Assembly (NCBI GenBank): GCA_937923625.1
Contig: CALDTV010000013.1
Location: 59,364 to 123,363, forward strand
Direction of reading: 5' to 3'
Origin: an uncultured Alphaproteobacteria bacterium
GTDB taxonomy: Bacteria; Pseudomonadota; Alphaproteobacteria; Micavibrionales; Micavibrionaceae
Length of the DNA stretch: 64,000 nt
The position numbers and the translations under genes were made by a program. Every line of letters starts with the position of its first letter. Position 1 is the first letter of the stretch. The notes under the pieces were generated by a model. The model searched no databases and was not told where the DNA came from. It saw only the letters and a program-made list of their open reading frames with translations. Below are positions 38,065 through 47,846 of the stretch, piece by piece.

Positions 38065-39620
38065 CATCGCCGGACCAAAACAGCCAATCAAAAAAAGCGC
38101 TTTTAAAAGCGCCTTTTTTTATCAAAGCCCTTGTCGCAATTATTGCGGGAATGGCGCTTTCCTTTATTCAATCGCCCTATGAGTTGTGGTTTTTAATTTT
38201 TCCGTGTTTTGGGGCGTTTTATTTTATCTATCTTCACTGCTCTTCTAAAAAACAGGTTTTTGCCGCAGCGTTTTTGTTTGCGCTTGGTTATTTTGTTTTT
38301 GGCCTTCATTGGATTGGCAATGCCTTACTGGTTGAGGGCAATGAGTATCGATGGGTTTGGCCGCTTGCGGTGATTGCCTTGCCGACATTATTGGCAAGTT
38401 TTACGGCGCTTTATGTGACAATTGCGCATATCTTATTTAATAAAAACCGCATGAGTGGCTTTTTAGCTTTTTGTGCTTTGCTGGCGCTGTCTGAATGGGT
38501 GCGCGGCTATGCTTTTACGGGGTTTCCGTGGAATCTTTATGGTTATGGCTGGTCGAATGTTCCGCAAGTTTTACAGAGTTTAAGCCTTGTCGGGCCGTAT
38601 GGTTTAACATTAATGACGGTGATTTGGGGATGTTTTGTTGGCTTTTTGTTTAGTCAAACGGCCTATAAAAAAACTTTTTTTATTCTTTGGATATCAAGCT
38701 TGGCCGTATGTTTTTTATGGGGTGAGTATCGTTTACAAAATAGCGATGTCAAAAAGCATCTCAATTTGCGGGTGCATATTATTCAGCCTAATATTGAGCA
38801 GGCAGATAAATGGAAGCCAGAAAAATTAGCGTTAAATTTTGAAAAGCATTTGGTTTTGTCTGCAGATTTGAAATTTGCGCGACGTAATATTTACGTCTGG
38901 CCTGAAACGGCGTTGCCCCCTGCCTTTCTTCAAAGTACTGCGGCGCATGAACGCTTAAAAAATTTTTTAACAGGTGATGCCATTTTACTATCAGGGGCGT
39001 TGCAGGTTACACATAATTTGCGTGACAAGTCCGTTAAATATCATAACGGGTTATTTTTATTCGATGGGGAGAGATTTCCGCAGCGCTTATATACCAAAAG
39101 CCATCTTGTGCCATTTGGTGAATATATCCCGTTTCAAGAATATATCCCTATAGAGCCCGTTGTTGCCTTTAAAGGGTTTGAAAAGGGCCGCGGCGCACAG
39201 ACAATTGCTTTGGCAAATTATCCTTCTTTTCGGGCGCTTATTTGTTATGAAATCGTCTTTCCCCATCAAATAGTGGGCAAGGGCCAAACACGTCCAGATT
39301 ATATCCTCACCGTAACAAATGATGGTTGGTACGGCGACAGCGCCGGCCCCTATCAACATTTTACACAGGCACGTTTTCGTGCAATCGAACAAGGCTTGCC
39401 TGTTATTCGCTCTGCCAATACAGGGATTTCGGGTGTGATAGATCCCTATGGTCGTGTCATTGAGAGTGCCCCCCTCCTAGAAGAAGCGGCAATGACAGTA
39501 TCTCTACCCCGTGCTATAGCTTCGGCGAATATTTATAGTCGTTTAGGAGATGGGGTATTTCTTTTTATTCTTTTGGCTGTTTTGAGTGTGGCTATGGCTT
39601 TACGGCGCAAAGTGAATTGA
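38061..39620 (+). CDS. lnt: apolipoprotein N-acyltransferase
   Basis: Inner-membrane enzyme that adds the third acyl chain to lipoproteins, as needed for the small lipoproteins and RlpA in this window. 519 residues: N-terminal membrane helices, then the periplasmic nitrilase domain with catalytic triad Glu282 (WPETALP), Lys346 (YTKSHLVPFGEY) and Cys395 (ICYEIVFP). The start overlaps the corC stop. An intrinsic-terminator-like hairpin with seven Ts lies at codons 12-20 of this gene. Confidence 0.95.
   Translation: MTSPDQNSQSKKALLKAPFFIKALVAIIAGMALSFIQSPYELWFLIFPCFGAFYFIYLHCSSKKQVFAAAFLFALGYFVFGLHWIGNALLVEGNEYRWVWPLAVIALPTLLASFTALYVTIAHILFNKNRMSGFLAFCALLALSEWVRGYAFTGFPWNLYGYGWSNVPQVLQSLSLVGPYGLTLMTVIWGCFVGFLFSQTAYKKTFFILWISSLAVCFLWGEYRLQNSDVKKHLNLRVHIIQPNIEQADKWKPEKLALNFEKHLVLSADLKFARRNIYVWPETALPPAFLQSTAAHERLKNFLTGDAILLSGALQVTHNLRDKSVKYHNGLFLFDGERFPQRLYTKSHLVPFGEYIPFQEYIPIEPVVAFKGFEKGRGAQTIALANYPSFRALICYEIVFPHQIVGKGQTRPDYILTVTNDGWYGDSAGPYQHFTQARFRAIEQGLPVIRSANTGISGVIDPYGRVIESAPLLEEAAMTVSLPRAIASANIYSRLGDGVFLFILLAVLSVAMALRRKVN
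38097..38120 (+). terminator. terminator-like hairpin inside the 5' end of lnt
   Basis: GCGCTT (38097-38102), TTAA loop, AAGCGC (38107-38112), then C and seven Ts. It looks like an intrinsic terminator but lies within the coding region. It could make lnt expression depend on translation of its first codons. Confidence 0.4.
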
Positions 39621-39694
39621 CATAGCGTGAGGTTTGTGTGAGTATACATATTAAGTATTTATGAAAGGTTAGATTTTTAACTAGAAAGTTCTCT

Positions 39695-40111
39695 ATGGAA
39701 CAGTCACCACCTATACCTTCTGAGGAAGGATCAGAATATAGCCTCGCAGTAGGGGAACGATTGCGTTTTTTGCGTAAGAAGCACGGCTTAACCTTAAATT
39801 TTGTCGCTGATTCTTTAGGTATTTCTTATCAGCAATTTCAAAAATATGAAAAAGGCTCTAGCCGTTTGTCATTGGAATATGCCCAGAAATTCGCGCAATT
39901 AATCGGCGCGCCCGTTTCTGTGATCACTGATACGGCTTCATCATCGCGGTTTGGGATGTCAGATAACGAGCAAACCCCTCTTTCTGCTCCCGCCGCTATC
40001 GATGAAACGCTCGCTGAATTTTTTGGCGCTTATCACTCCATAAAAAATCCTGAGAAAAGAAAGAACTTCGTTCGCTTAGTCAAAGAAATGGCTAAGAATA
40101 TGCAAGATTGA
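39695..40111 (+). CDS. XRE-family transcriptional regulator
   Basis: A 138-residue protein with a Cro/C1-type helix-turn-helix in residues 15-70: RLRFLRKKHGLTLNFVADSL, then GISYQQFQKYEKGSSRLS. The acidic/Pro N-terminus and a C-terminal helix (PEKRKNFVRLVKEMAKNMQ) flank it. A regulator in this spot between lnt and metK is a standing feature of alphaproteobacteria. The dyad at 40116-40140 just downstream could be its operator for the metK promoter. Confidence 0.9.
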   Translation: MEQSPPIPSEEGSEYSLAVGERLRFLRKKHGLTLNFVADSLGISYQQFQKYEKGSSRLSLEYAQKFAQLIGAPVSVITDTASSSRFGMSDNEQTPLSAPAAIDETLAEFFGAYHSIKNPEKRKNFVRLVKEMAKNMQD

Positions 40112-40115
40112 TGCT

Positions 40116-40140
40116 GCGCTTAAAGCTTGCTTAAAAGCGC
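40116..40140. other. dyad-symmetric element between the regulator gene and metK
   Basis: GCGCTT at 40116-40121 and AAGCGC at 40135-40140 enclose an inner AAGC-TT-GCTT, giving a stacked hairpin. No T-run follows, so it is not a standard terminator. It is 32 bp upstream of the metK -35 element. Could be a regulator site. Confidence 0.45.
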
Positions 40141-40171
40141 TAAAACTCTCTAAAAAGCTTGATTTCATAGA

Positions 40172-40200
40172 TTGACCTTATTACCTTAGCTTCATATTTT
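40172..40200 (+). promoter_or_regulatory. sigma-70 type promoter for metK
   Basis: TTGACC (40172-40177), 17 bases, TATTTT (40195-40200), 25 bases before the metK ATG. Confidence 0.5.
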
Positions 40201-40224
40201 GAACTATATGAAAGCACTATCCTT

Positions 40225-41439
40225 ATGACTGCACAAACTGCCGAAGCCATTAACGATGTCATGAATGCTGACACAGCGCACCAAACAGCTCTAGATGATT
40301 ATATTTTCACCAGTGAATCTGTGTCAGAAGGTCATCCTGACAAAATTTGCGATCAGATATCTGATGCTATTGTTGATGCCTTTTTAGCCGCAGACCCGCA
40401 ATCCCGCGTTGCGATTGAAACCGCCGTCACGACAGATTATGTAGGCATTTTCGGTGAAACACGCGGACCAGATAGCATCACGTCAGAGGAAATGGAAGAC
40501 ATTGCGCGCGATGTGATCAAGAAAATTGGTTATAATCAAAAAGGCTTTAGCTGGAAAACAGCAAAATTTGACATTCGTGCCCACGCACAATCCGTTGATA
40601 TTGCGCAAGGCGTTGATGCCGAGGGGGCTGGTGACCAAGGGATTATGTTTGGCTATGCCTGTAAAGAAACAGACTCCCTTATGCCTGCGGCGATACAATA
40701 TTCGCATGATATTTTACGTGTGTTGGCAGATGCCCGCCGTGAAGGTGTTTTAAGTGAGCTTGGCCCAGATTCAAAATCTCAAATATCGTTAAATTATAAA
40801 AATGGTCAGCCTGTGAAGGCTTCTTCTGTTGTTTTATCAACACAGCACGCAGAAAACCTTTCGCAGGATGATGTGCGCGAGATTGTCCGTCCTTACATTG
40901 AAAAAGCATTACCAGAAAGCTGGATGCCTGATGAAAGCGAACTTTACGTGAATCCCACAGGACGTTTTGTGATTGGTGGCCCCGTTGGGGATGCTGGTTT
41001 AACGGGACGTAAAATTATCGTTGATACTTATGGCGGCGCGGCGCCACATGGTGGTGGTGCCTTTTCTGGTAAAGATCCAACAAAAGTTGACCGCTCTGCG
41101 GCCTATGCAGCGCGTTATGTGGCCAAAAACATTGTTGCAGCTGGCTATGCGGAGCGTTGCACGATTCAGGTTTCTTATGCGATTGGTGTTGCAAAACCAA
41201 TTTCGTTATTTGTGAACACGCACGGCACTGGCACTGTGCCAGAAAGCCAGTTGGTGAACGCCATTAATAAATCAATTGACTTAAGCCCTATGGGGATACG
41301 TAAGCATCTTGATCTTCATAAGCCAATTTACGCTCGCACCGCGGCCTATGGTCACTTTGGTCGTGAACCTGAGAGCGATGGCGGATTTTCATGGGAAAAA
41401 ACAGATCTTGTTGATGCACTTCACAAAGCGATTGGATAG
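40225..41439 (+). CDS. metK: S-adenosylmethionine synthetase
   Basis: Makes SAM from methionine and ATP, the donor for trmB, miaB, lipA and ccrM products in this window. 404 residues with [17 protein letters not shown] near residue 29, [30 protein letters not shown] and a C-terminal AYGHFGRE. The N-terminal 25 residues ([11 protein letters not shown]...) form a short extension, and an internal start is conceivable. No SAM riboswitch seen in the 113 bases upstream. Confidence 0.97.
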   Translation: MTAQTAEAINDVMNADTAHQTALDDYIFTSESVSEGHPDKICDQISDAIVDAFLAADPQSRVAIETAVTTDYVGIFGETRGPDSITSEEMEDIARDVIKKIGYNQKGFSWKTAKFDIRAHAQSVDIAQGVDAEGAGDQGIMFGYACKETDSLMPAAIQYSHDILRVLADARREGVLSELGPDSKSQISLNYKNGQPVKASSVVLSTQHAENLSQDDVREIVRPYIEKALPESWMPDESELYVNPTGRFVIGGPVGDAGLTGRKIIVDTYGGAAPHGGGAFSGKDPTKVDRSAAYAARYVAKNIVAAGYAERCTIQVSYAIGVAKPISLFVNTHGTGTVPESQLVNAINKSIDLSPMGIRKHLDLHKPIYARTAAYGHFGREPESDGGFSWEKTDLVDALHKAIG

Positions 41440-41447
41440 TTTTGTAA

Positions 41448-42068
41448 ATGATTGATCTTATCGATCCCAAATGGCTTCTGGCCTTGCTGTCTGCGGCCAT
41501 TTCTATCGGTACAATTATTTATTATTCAAAGACTATATTAAGCGGCAAGATCAAGCCGCATATGTTTACTTGGTTGATTTGGGGCCTGGTGACAGGAGTT
41601 GTCGCGGCTACGCAAATCTCTTCTAAAGGCGGACCTGGTTCAATGCTTGCCGTCATTGTCACCGTCAATTGTTTTATCGTGGCGGGGCTATCTTTTTACA
41701 AAGGAGATCGTAACTTTTCTTTGGAAGATAAAATTTGTCTGGTTGGGTGTATCATTGCGATTGCAATATGGCCAATGATGAAAGCGCCCCTGCTCTCACT
41801 GGTAATTGTCACGTTAATTGATACCGCTGGTTTTTATCCGACGTTGAAAAAATCTTATAAAGAGCCGCGAGAAGAAAATTTAATAGTATTTTTCTTTTAC
41901 GGCTTGGCTTACTTGATAAGTGTTTTTGCCTTGGAGAAAGTGAGTTGGTTGACAAGTCTCTACCCAATTGCCATTGGCTTATCTGCGTTAGGTATGGTGG
42001 GGTTTTTGGCGGTGCGCCGTTATCAATTAGGGCATAAAATTATTCACGAAAAGCACCATTTTGTTTGA
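41448..42068 (+). CDS. multi-pass membrane protein, unknown (206 aa)
   Basis: About seven hydrophobic helices: LLALLSAAISIGTIIYYS, LIWGLVTGVVAATQ, AVIVTVNCFIVAGLS and so on, with loops of basic residues. The pattern of repeats containing SKTI...KPHMFTWLIWG resembles PQ-loop or SWEET-like transporters, but the hallmark Pro-Gln is absent. It follows metK closely (eight bases) and precedes trmB. Function not known. Confidence 0.75.
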   Translation: MIDLIDPKWLLALLSAAISIGTIIYYSKTILSGKIKPHMFTWLIWGLVTGVVAATQISSKGGPGSMLAVIVTVNCFIVAGLSFYKGDRNFSLEDKICLVGCIIAIAIWPMMKAPLLSLVIVTLIDTAGFYPTLKKSYKEPREENLIVFFFYGLAYLISVFALEKVSWLTSLYPIAIGLSALGMVGFLAVRRYQLGHKIIHEKHHFV

Positions 42069-42106
42069 GGGCGTCAAAAGCAATTAGGATATAAGGTCTT
42101 TATGAC

Positions 42107-42808
42107 ATGATTGAAAAATTTGGCAAATGGCGATTTTATGGGCGGCGTGCGGGGCGGAAGTTAAATAAAACGCGCCAAGATGCGCTTGATCGTTTTTTGC
42201 CTCAATTGGAAATCACGCCTGATCTATTAACAGAACAAGGTGATTTGTCGCTGAATATTCTTTTCCCTGAAGAGCGCGAAAAAATAATTTTGGAAATTGG
42301 TTTTGGCAGTGGAGAGCGTTTAGCCGAAATGATGCGTCGCCACCCGAATAATAATTACATTGCCGCCGAACCTTTTAGCAATGGTATGAGTGCATTTTTG
42401 CTTGAAGTGTCTGAGTTTGAAAAAACCGATAATTTGCGGGTGCTGATGGATGATGCGATCCCGCTTGTTAAATCTTTGGCGACAGACTCGATTGATGAAA
42501 TTTATGTTTTAAATCCTGACCCGTGGCATAAAAAACGCCATTTTCATCGCCGTATCATTAACCCAGATAATCTTGATTTATTGTCGCGCATCTTAAAACC
42601 CCAAGGGCGTTTAATATTATCGACTGATGTAAGTGATCTGGCGGAATGGATGATTACCCATACAACACGGCATAAGGATTTTGACTGGACAGCCGAAAAA
42701 GCCGATGATTGGCGCAAACCGCCCAAAGATTGGATTCAAACCCGTTATGAGACCAAAGGCGCAAAAAATTCAAGCCAGATGAATTATATGATTTTTAATC
42801 GAAAATAA
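42107..42808 (+). CDS. trmB: tRNA (guanine-N7-)-methyltransferase
   Basis: Methylates G46 in the variable loop of tRNAs using SAM. 233 residues with the SAM motif EIGFGSGERLAEM, DDAIPLVKSL, and the signature LNPDPWHKKRHFHRRI. The metK-trmB order is normal in the class. No defects. Confidence 0.95.
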   Translation: MIEKFGKWRFYGRRAGRKLNKTRQDALDRFLPQLEITPDLLTEQGDLSLNILFPEEREKIILEIGFGSGERLAEMMRRHPNNNYIAAEPFSNGMSAFLLEVSEFEKTDNLRVLMDDAIPLVKSLATDSIDEIYVLNPDPWHKKRHFHRRIINPDNLDLLSRILKPQGRLILSTDVSDLAEWMITHTTRHKDFDWTAEKADDWRKPPKDWIQTRYETKGAKNSSQMNYMIFNRK

Positions 42809-42868
42809 CATTAGGTCCTTGCTAAGGGGGGATGGCGATGGAGGCATTTAGGGTGCGCTTGCACGGAT

Positions 42869-42898
42869 CTGGATTGCTGCGCTTCGCTCGCAATGACA
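42869..42898. repeat. intergenic palindromic repeat, single arm
   Basis: CTGGATTGCTGCGCTTCGCT followed by CGCAATGAC between convergent trmB and holB. Confidence 0.8.
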
Positions 42899-42919
42899 AC
42901 GCTGAGATTTATATATTGT

Positions 42920-44080
42920 CTATGGTTTGATAATATTAAAGGCGAGTAACACCGCAAGGCGTTTATCAAGGTTTGCGAATTGGGCCTGATTAAAATGGGC
43001 TTTGAGATTGTCAAAAATTTCTATCCATTTTTGTAGATCATAGCTGTTCAACATGGCTGTATAGGCGGCAGTATCAAAGGGGGCGTTTAGCTGTGCTTTT
43101 TGACGGGCTTTGGCGAAAATTATCTGTTCGGTTAATTGTAAAAAGATACGTTCAATATTTTTAAAAACACTATCCTTACCGCCCCGCCCTGTTTGTTCGG
43201 AAAGGTGATGAATATTAACCGTGTTAAATTTTGGCCAGTCTTGCAAGATATCGAGAACATTTTGCGCTGTCTCAAGGCCTTTTGTATCAATAAGCTCCTT
43301 TGCCGCGCCAATACTGCCATTTGATAGCGCGTTTAATAATGATTTTTCATCGTGACTTAATGTATTGCCAATTTCGCGTTCCATTAAATGATCGAAGCTT
43401 TCGCTATCAAGTGGATCAAAATGCATGACACGGCAACGGGAACGGATTGTTGGTATCATCGCCCCAAGGCGATGACAGACTAAAATAAGCAAGGCGTCTT
43501 TGGGTGGCTCTTCGAGTATTTTTAGCAAAGCATTTTGCGCGTTGCGGTTCATGGTATCGGCATCATCAATAATGACCACGCGCCACCCTCCATTGGAAGA
43601 AGTCATGCGCAAGAATGGGGCGACTTTTCGGGCTGTTTCAACGTCTAAATTATTTTTAACCGTTCCTTTTTTGGGATCAACGGGCCGTTCGATGCTTAAA
43701 AAATCTGGATGGCCGCCTGCGGCGACTTTGGCGAATGTAGGGTCATCTGCCGCGACTTCTAAGCTTGTGGCGCTTGCGGGGGCGTCACCAAATAAACTGT
43801 CTTGCGCGGCATCAGGCGCGCCGTGTTTCAACATATACCGCGCCAAGCGAAACGCCATCGTTGATTTACCAATGCCGCCCTGTCCGCTAAAAATTATCGC
43901 ATGTGGCATAGCGCCGCTATTGATTAGATCAAGGAGCTTATTTTCAACAGCTTTATGCCCTAAAGAAAGTGAAGATTTGCGCGGCGCGTCTAAGCCTTCA
44001 GGCGCGGCCAAAGACGTTGCACCGCCCTGCCCGATGCCTTCATATATTTCTTCATCCATGTCCTGAAAATCATCAAACAT
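42920..44080 (-). CDS. holB: DNA polymerase III delta' subunit
   Basis: Clamp-loader subunit. 386 residues: a variable N-terminus (about 1-45), Walker A-like GGIGKSTMAFRLARYML, the region ILEEPPKDALLILV and an Arg-finger-like motif TIRSRCRVMHFDPL. The sensor helices and C-terminal collar domain follow. It starts two bases after tmk ends, so one transcript is likely. Confidence 0.92.
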   Translation of the reverse strand: MFDDFQDMDEEIYEGIGQGGATSLAAPEGLDAPRKSSLSLGHKAVENKLLDLINSGAMPHAIIFSGQGGIGKSTMAFRLARYMLKHGAPDAAQDSLFGDAPASATSLEVAADDPTFAKVAAGGHPDFLSIERPVDPKKGTVKNNLDVETARKVAPFLRMTSSNGGWRVVIIDDADTMNRNAQNALLKILEEPPKDALLILVCHRLGAMIPTIRSRCRVMHFDPLDSESFDHLMEREIGNTLSHDEKSLLNALSNGSIGAAKELIDTKGLETAQNVLDILQDWPKFNTVNIHHLSEQTGRGGKDSVFKNIERIFLQLTEQIIFAKARQKAQLNAPFDTAAYTAMLNSYDLQKWIEIFDNLKAHFNQAQFANLDKRLAVLLAFNIIKP

Positions 44081-44082
44081 AG

Positions 44083-44718
44083 TTATAATTTTTCCTGCGT
44101 AAGGCTAAAAATAGCATCAGCAATTTTTTGCGCATCCTGATCCGCATCTATGGTCACACAGCGGTTCGGGTTATCGTTTGCGATTGATAAAAAGCCATCA
44201 CGTAATTTTTGATAAAGCGTTAAATCACCACGATCATAATGATCCATCGCGCCGCGGGATTGAACGCGCTCCATCGCTTTTTCTGCATCTAAATCCATGA
44301 TAAAGGTCAGATCGGGAATATGTGTGCCGACAATTTGGCGTTCCAAATCCATGATGAAATTCATATCAAGCCGCGCCAAATGTCCCTGATAAACGCGGGT
44401 TGAATCAATATAGCGATCACATAAAACTATTTTACCTTCTTCCAAGGCAGGTTGTATCACATCACGTATATGCATGGCGCGCGCCGCATTTAAGAGCATT
44501 AATTCTGCATTGGGTGTCCAATCACCGCCAAATTCTTCGTGGCTCAATAAATTTCGTACGGCTTCGGCTGCTGGCGTGCCTCCTGGTTCACGGGTGACGA
44601 TAACGTCGCGGTCATTTTCTTTCAAACGTGTTTCGAGCTGTTGAATTTGCGTGGTTTTACCAACGCCCTCACCGCCTTCAAATGTTATAAATAATCCGCT
44701 GCTCTTGACCTGTAACAT
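44083..44718 (-). CDS. tmk: thymidylate kinase
   Basis: Phosphorylates dTMP to dTDP. 211 residues with P-loop FEGGEGVGKTTQIQ near residue 14, TREPGGTP, LCDRYIDSTRVYQG and the C-terminal DA region. The tmk-holB pair is usual in bacteria. It starts four bases after the D,D-carboxypeptidase gene stops. Confidence 0.96.
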   Translation of the reverse strand: MLQVKSSGLFITFEGGEGVGKTTQIQQLETRLKENDRDVIVTREPGGTPAAEAVRNLLSHEEFGGDWTPNAELMLLNAARAMHIRDVIQPALEEGKIVLCDRYIDSTRVYQGHLARLDMNFIMDLERQIVGTHIPDLTFIMDLDAEKAMERVQSRGAMDHYDRGDLTLYQKLRDGFLSIANDNPNRCVTIDADQDAQKIADAIFSLTQEKL

Positions 44719-44722
44719 ATAA

Positions 44723-45868
44723 TTATAGTGCCTGTTTGATAAAAAGTTTTATCTTTGCCCATGTCCCTTTAAAGATACCGAGTTTTTCAACCGCTTGGGC
44801 TGTGACCAACGGATATTCTTTCGGGGGCATGCCGTCGGCCTTTATAATCATTTTACCAACCTCTTGATTTTCAAGCAAAGGTGCGATGAGTGGCGTGTTA
44901 TATTTAACATCAACCGTAAAATTATCCCGTGCCGCCTTGGGGATGGTGAGTTTGATATCTTGCATTAGGCTTAAGGTGACTTGTGTCTGTTTGCCCATTG
45001 CAACGGGAGCTTGAGTGATTTCTTTTCCCGCTTTCGCAAGGTCGATATTCACAAAATTATTCAGCGCCCATTCAATTAAACGCACAGATTCATCCGCGCG
45101 TGCTTTTTCACTTCCAAGGCCATTTAACACCATAATAACGCGGCGCCCATCTTGTTTTGCGGTACCAATCAAACCATATCCTGCAATCTCTGTGTGCCCT
45201 GTTTTAAGGCCATCTGCGCCAACGTTCCTATATAGAAGTGGATTACGATTGGCTTGTTTGATGTTGTTATAGGCAAATTCTTTTTCACCGTAAAAAGTGT
45301 AATATTCTGGGAAATCTTCGATCATTCGTTTGGCCAATGTCACCAAATCTATCGCGCTTGAATAATGGTTCGGATCAGGCCAACCACTGGCATTGACGAA
45401 ATTACTGTCCTTCATGCCAATCTCTTTTGCTTTGCGGGTCATGTTTCTGGCAAAGCTGTTTTCATCCCCTGCGAGTCCTTCGGCGATCACGATGGTTGCG
45501 TCATTGCCAGATTGAATAATAATACCGCGCAACAAATCTTCGACGGAAACTTTTTTGCCAACTTCGACAAACATTTTAGAGCCGCCTTTTTTCCATGCTT
45601 TTTCACTTACGCGGAATTCTGAGTCTAATTTCACTGTCCCTTTTTTAAGCGCGTCAAAAACCATGTAGGCGGTCATGACTTTGCTCATAGATGACGTCGG
45701 CATGTGTTGCTTTTCATTTTTCGCCAACAATGTCTGCCCTGTTTCGTAATCAATGATTAAGGCTTGCTTCGCAGGTGTATTTTGTTGCGCCTGCGCCTGA
45801 AAAGGCAAAGCCGTCAAAAGAAAAACAAATAAAGTTAAAAATAATAATATGGGGGTACAGATACGCAT
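44723..45868 (-). CDS. dacA: D-alanyl-D-alanine carboxypeptidase (PBP5/6 family)
   Basis: Periplasmic penicillin-binding protein that trims pentapeptides. 381 residues: signal peptide ending in QAQAQ (about 1-28), catalytic Ser60-x-x-Lys63 (SSMSK), SGN in IQSGNDATI, KTG in DGLKTGHTEIAGY, and a C-terminal domain with a weak amphipathic end (KIKLFIKQAL) for membrane binding. Order rlpA-dacA-tmk-holB is typical of alphaproteobacteria. Confidence 0.95.
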   Translation of the reverse strand: MRICTPILLFLTLFVFLLTALPFQAQAQQNTPAKQALIIDYETGQTLLAKNEKQHMPTSSMSKVMTAYMVFDALKKGTVKLDSEFRVSEKAWKKGGSKMFVEVGKKVSVEDLLRGIIIQSGNDATIVIAEGLAGDENSFARNMTRKAKEIGMKDSNFVNASGWPDPNHYSSAIDLVTLAKRMIEDFPEYYTFYGEKEFAYNNIKQANRNPLLYRNVGADGLKTGHTEIAGYGLIGTAKQDGRRVIMVLNGLGSEKARADESVRLIEWALNNFVNIDLAKAGKEITQAPVAMGKQTQVTLSLMQDIKLTIPKAARDNFTVDVKYNTPLIAPLLENQEVGKMIIKADGMPPKEYPLVTAQAVEKLGIFKGTWAKIKLFIKQAL

Positions 45869-46041
45869 GGTAAATAATCTCTATCGTCACGAATGAAAAG
45901 CAAGCAATCAGCCTGAACACTCAATAGTATAAGCATATCGCGCCCCTGAACAAGGGTTTGATCAGGATATTAAGAGGGTATTTGGGCTGTGTTGCTCAAC
46001 ATAAGCTCAAGATAATAAGGGAGTATTGTTGAATAAATAAA

Positions 46042-46749
46042 TTAGTAGCCTTGCGCTGAACGCGATGACATATGCGATGTCGTGCCTGTTGTGGGCATAT
46101 CATAAAGCTCTGTTTCAACAGGGAGCGCTCTCATAAGATTTGCATTTTCTGGCACAGGAGGGTTCTGACTCTGATTAAGCGAAATCTCAAAGCCACGCGT
46201 GTCTTGCTTGTTCTTGGCCATACGGGCAACTTCCCTGCTCTCTTTTCCCAAGACCTGAATTTTAACTTTTGCTGTGCCCTTATTTTTAAAGCCCAATAAG
46301 CTTGCGGCACGATCAGAAACATCCAAAACACGATCATGCGCAAAAGGCCCACGATCATTCACGCGTAACACCAAAGACCGCCCATTTTCCATGTTTGTTA
46401 CACGAATTATGCTAGGGAGCTGTAATGTACGATGCGCCGCCGTCAGATCATTTTGATTAAAGATTTCACCATTAGCCGTCAATTTTCCGTGAAACCCTGG
46501 ACCATACCATGAGGCAATGCCTGTTTCGTTAAAGGAGTAACTTTCCTTTGGGAAATATCTTTTGCCTTTAATGACGTAAGGTTTACCTATTTTGAAGTGA
46601 CCAATTTTTGTTGGCGTTTCATTAGGAAGTGGAATTTGTTTCGCAACGTGGGCAACGTAACGCGCACTTGAGCAAGAACCCAAAAACATAAAGCTAAATA
46701 TAAATAATAAAGTCGTTAAAATTAGCGATGCACGCGATGTTACAGTCAT
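46042..46749 (-). CDS. rlpA: septal ring lytic transglycosylase RlpA-like lipoprotein
   Basis: 235 residues. The N-terminal signal with lipobox FLGSC predicts an outer-membrane lipoprotein. The double-psi beta-barrel region follows: GIASWYGPGFHGKLTANGE, LTAAHRTLQLPS and RVNDRGPFAHDRVLDVS with catalytic-type Asp. The C-terminal SPOR domain of long RlpA is absent, as in many alphaproteobacteria. Cleaves naked glycan strands in the family. Upstream of dacA, likely same transcript with about 170 bases between. Confidence 0.92.
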   Translation of the reverse strand: MTVTSRASLILTTLLFIFSFMFLGSCSSARYVAHVAKQIPLPNETPTKIGHFKIGKPYVIKGKRYFPKESYSFNETGIASWYGPGFHGKLTANGEIFNQNDLTAAHRTLQLPSIIRVTNMENGRSLVLRVNDRGPFAHDRVLDVSDRAASLLGFKNKGTAKVKIQVLGKESREVARMAKNKQDTRGFEISLNQSQNPPVPENANLMRALPVETELYDMPTTGTTSHMSSRSAQGY

Positions 46750-46871
46750 AATTGTTACTCATTTATCAATTTTATAATGAAGGCATATATGACGGATTTG
46801 CAAAAAATATACAAGTTTTTTCATAAGTAGGTATTATGCCCATCTATCTATAAGGCGTATTTTACCCGTTC

Positions 46872-47846
46872 TTATTTTGCTAATAAATCAGCTAAAAGGC
46901 CGACAGATGTCGCGAAATAGGTCGAACGATTCCAATCCATGATTGTCTGGTAATTATTATAAACAATATATGCCTCGCCATTAATGCCATCCGGCGCAAC
47001 AATAGAAGCCATCATGTCTTCTTGTGGTAATGGCGCGCCGCCATATTTACGCACCCCCATTGCGGCCCAATAAGACAAAGGCTTTTTGATTTTGGGGGTA
47101 ATCATTTCTTTTGGAAAGCCGGCAGGAAGCGACGCACGGCGCCCCCATTTTTGCCCCGTTTTCCAGCCATTTTTATTTAAATAATTGGCCGTGGAGGCAA
47201 AAACATCTTTTTTCGTGTTCCAAATATCACGGCGACCATCGCCATCACCATCAACAGCATAAGAATTAAAGCTAGAAGGCATAAATTGATTTTGTCCCAT
47301 TGCGCCCGCCCATGAGCCTTTCATGTCTGCAGCGCTAATGTGACCAGCATCAATAATCTTTAGGGCATTCATAAGCTCTTTCGTGAAGAATGTACGACGA
47401 CGCCCTTCCCATGCCATTGTTGCAAGCGCACGCGGAACGCTAAAGCCGCCTGTGTAGCCGCCAAAATTGGTTTCAATCCCCCAAAGTGCGACAATAAATT
47501 GCTTTGGCACGCCATATTGGTTTTCAACGGCCTGAAGGGCGCTGTAATGCTCCTGAATCAACCTACGGCCTTGATTAATGCGGTTTTGGTTCACCACAGA
47601 TTTTTTATATTGCGCGAAACTTTTTCTTTTTTCTGGTTGCTTACGATCAAGGCTAATAGATTTCTGATTGGGCGTAATATTGTAAAGCGTTTGATTGATC
47701 GTCTGTTGAGAGATTCCCTGCCGCGCTGCTTCGGCTCTGGTAGCTTGAAGCCAAGAATCAAAGCTTTCAGATTGCGCCATCATAGGCATAGAAATCATTG
47801 TAATAACAACGGTTAAAACTATTTTGTTAAGGTGATTTCTTAGCAT
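46872..47846 (-). CDS. mltB: lytic murein transglycosylase (MltB family)
   Basis: 324 residues with a signal peptide (MSMPMMAQSE cleavage region near 25), the catalytic Glu in IVALWGIETNFGGYTGGF, WAGAMGQNQFMPSSFNSYAVDGDGD and a C-terminal CW-YNN motif (YIVYNNYQTIMDWNRS). It cuts peptidoglycan glycan strands to 1,6-anhydro sugars in the periplasm. No lipobox, so a soluble MltB-like or SltB1-type enzyme. Head-to-tail with rlpA. Confidence 0.93.
   Translation of the reverse strand: MLRNHLNKIVLTVVITMISMPMMAQSESFDSWLQATRAEAARQGISQQTINQTLYNITPNQKSISLDRKQPEKRKSFAQYKKSVVNQNRINQGRRLIQEHYSALQAVENQYGVPKQFIVALWGIETNFGGYTGGFSVPRALATMAWEGRRRTFFTKELMNALKIIDAGHISAADMKGSWAGAMGQNQFMPSSFNSYAVDGDGDGRRDIWNTKKDVFASTANYLNKNGWKTGQKWGRRASLPAGFPKEMITPKIKKPLSYWAAMGVRKYGGAPLPQEDMMASIVAPDGINGEAYIVYNNYQTIMDWNRSTYFATSVGLLADLLAK

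Noticed and set aside
40112..40224. SAM-II type riboswitch upstream of metK
   Set aside because: Pieces such as GCGCTT and CTAAAA recall the class, but the pseudoknot order and conserved GATTTAA, TGATAAA and GCTAAAAA segments are not present together.
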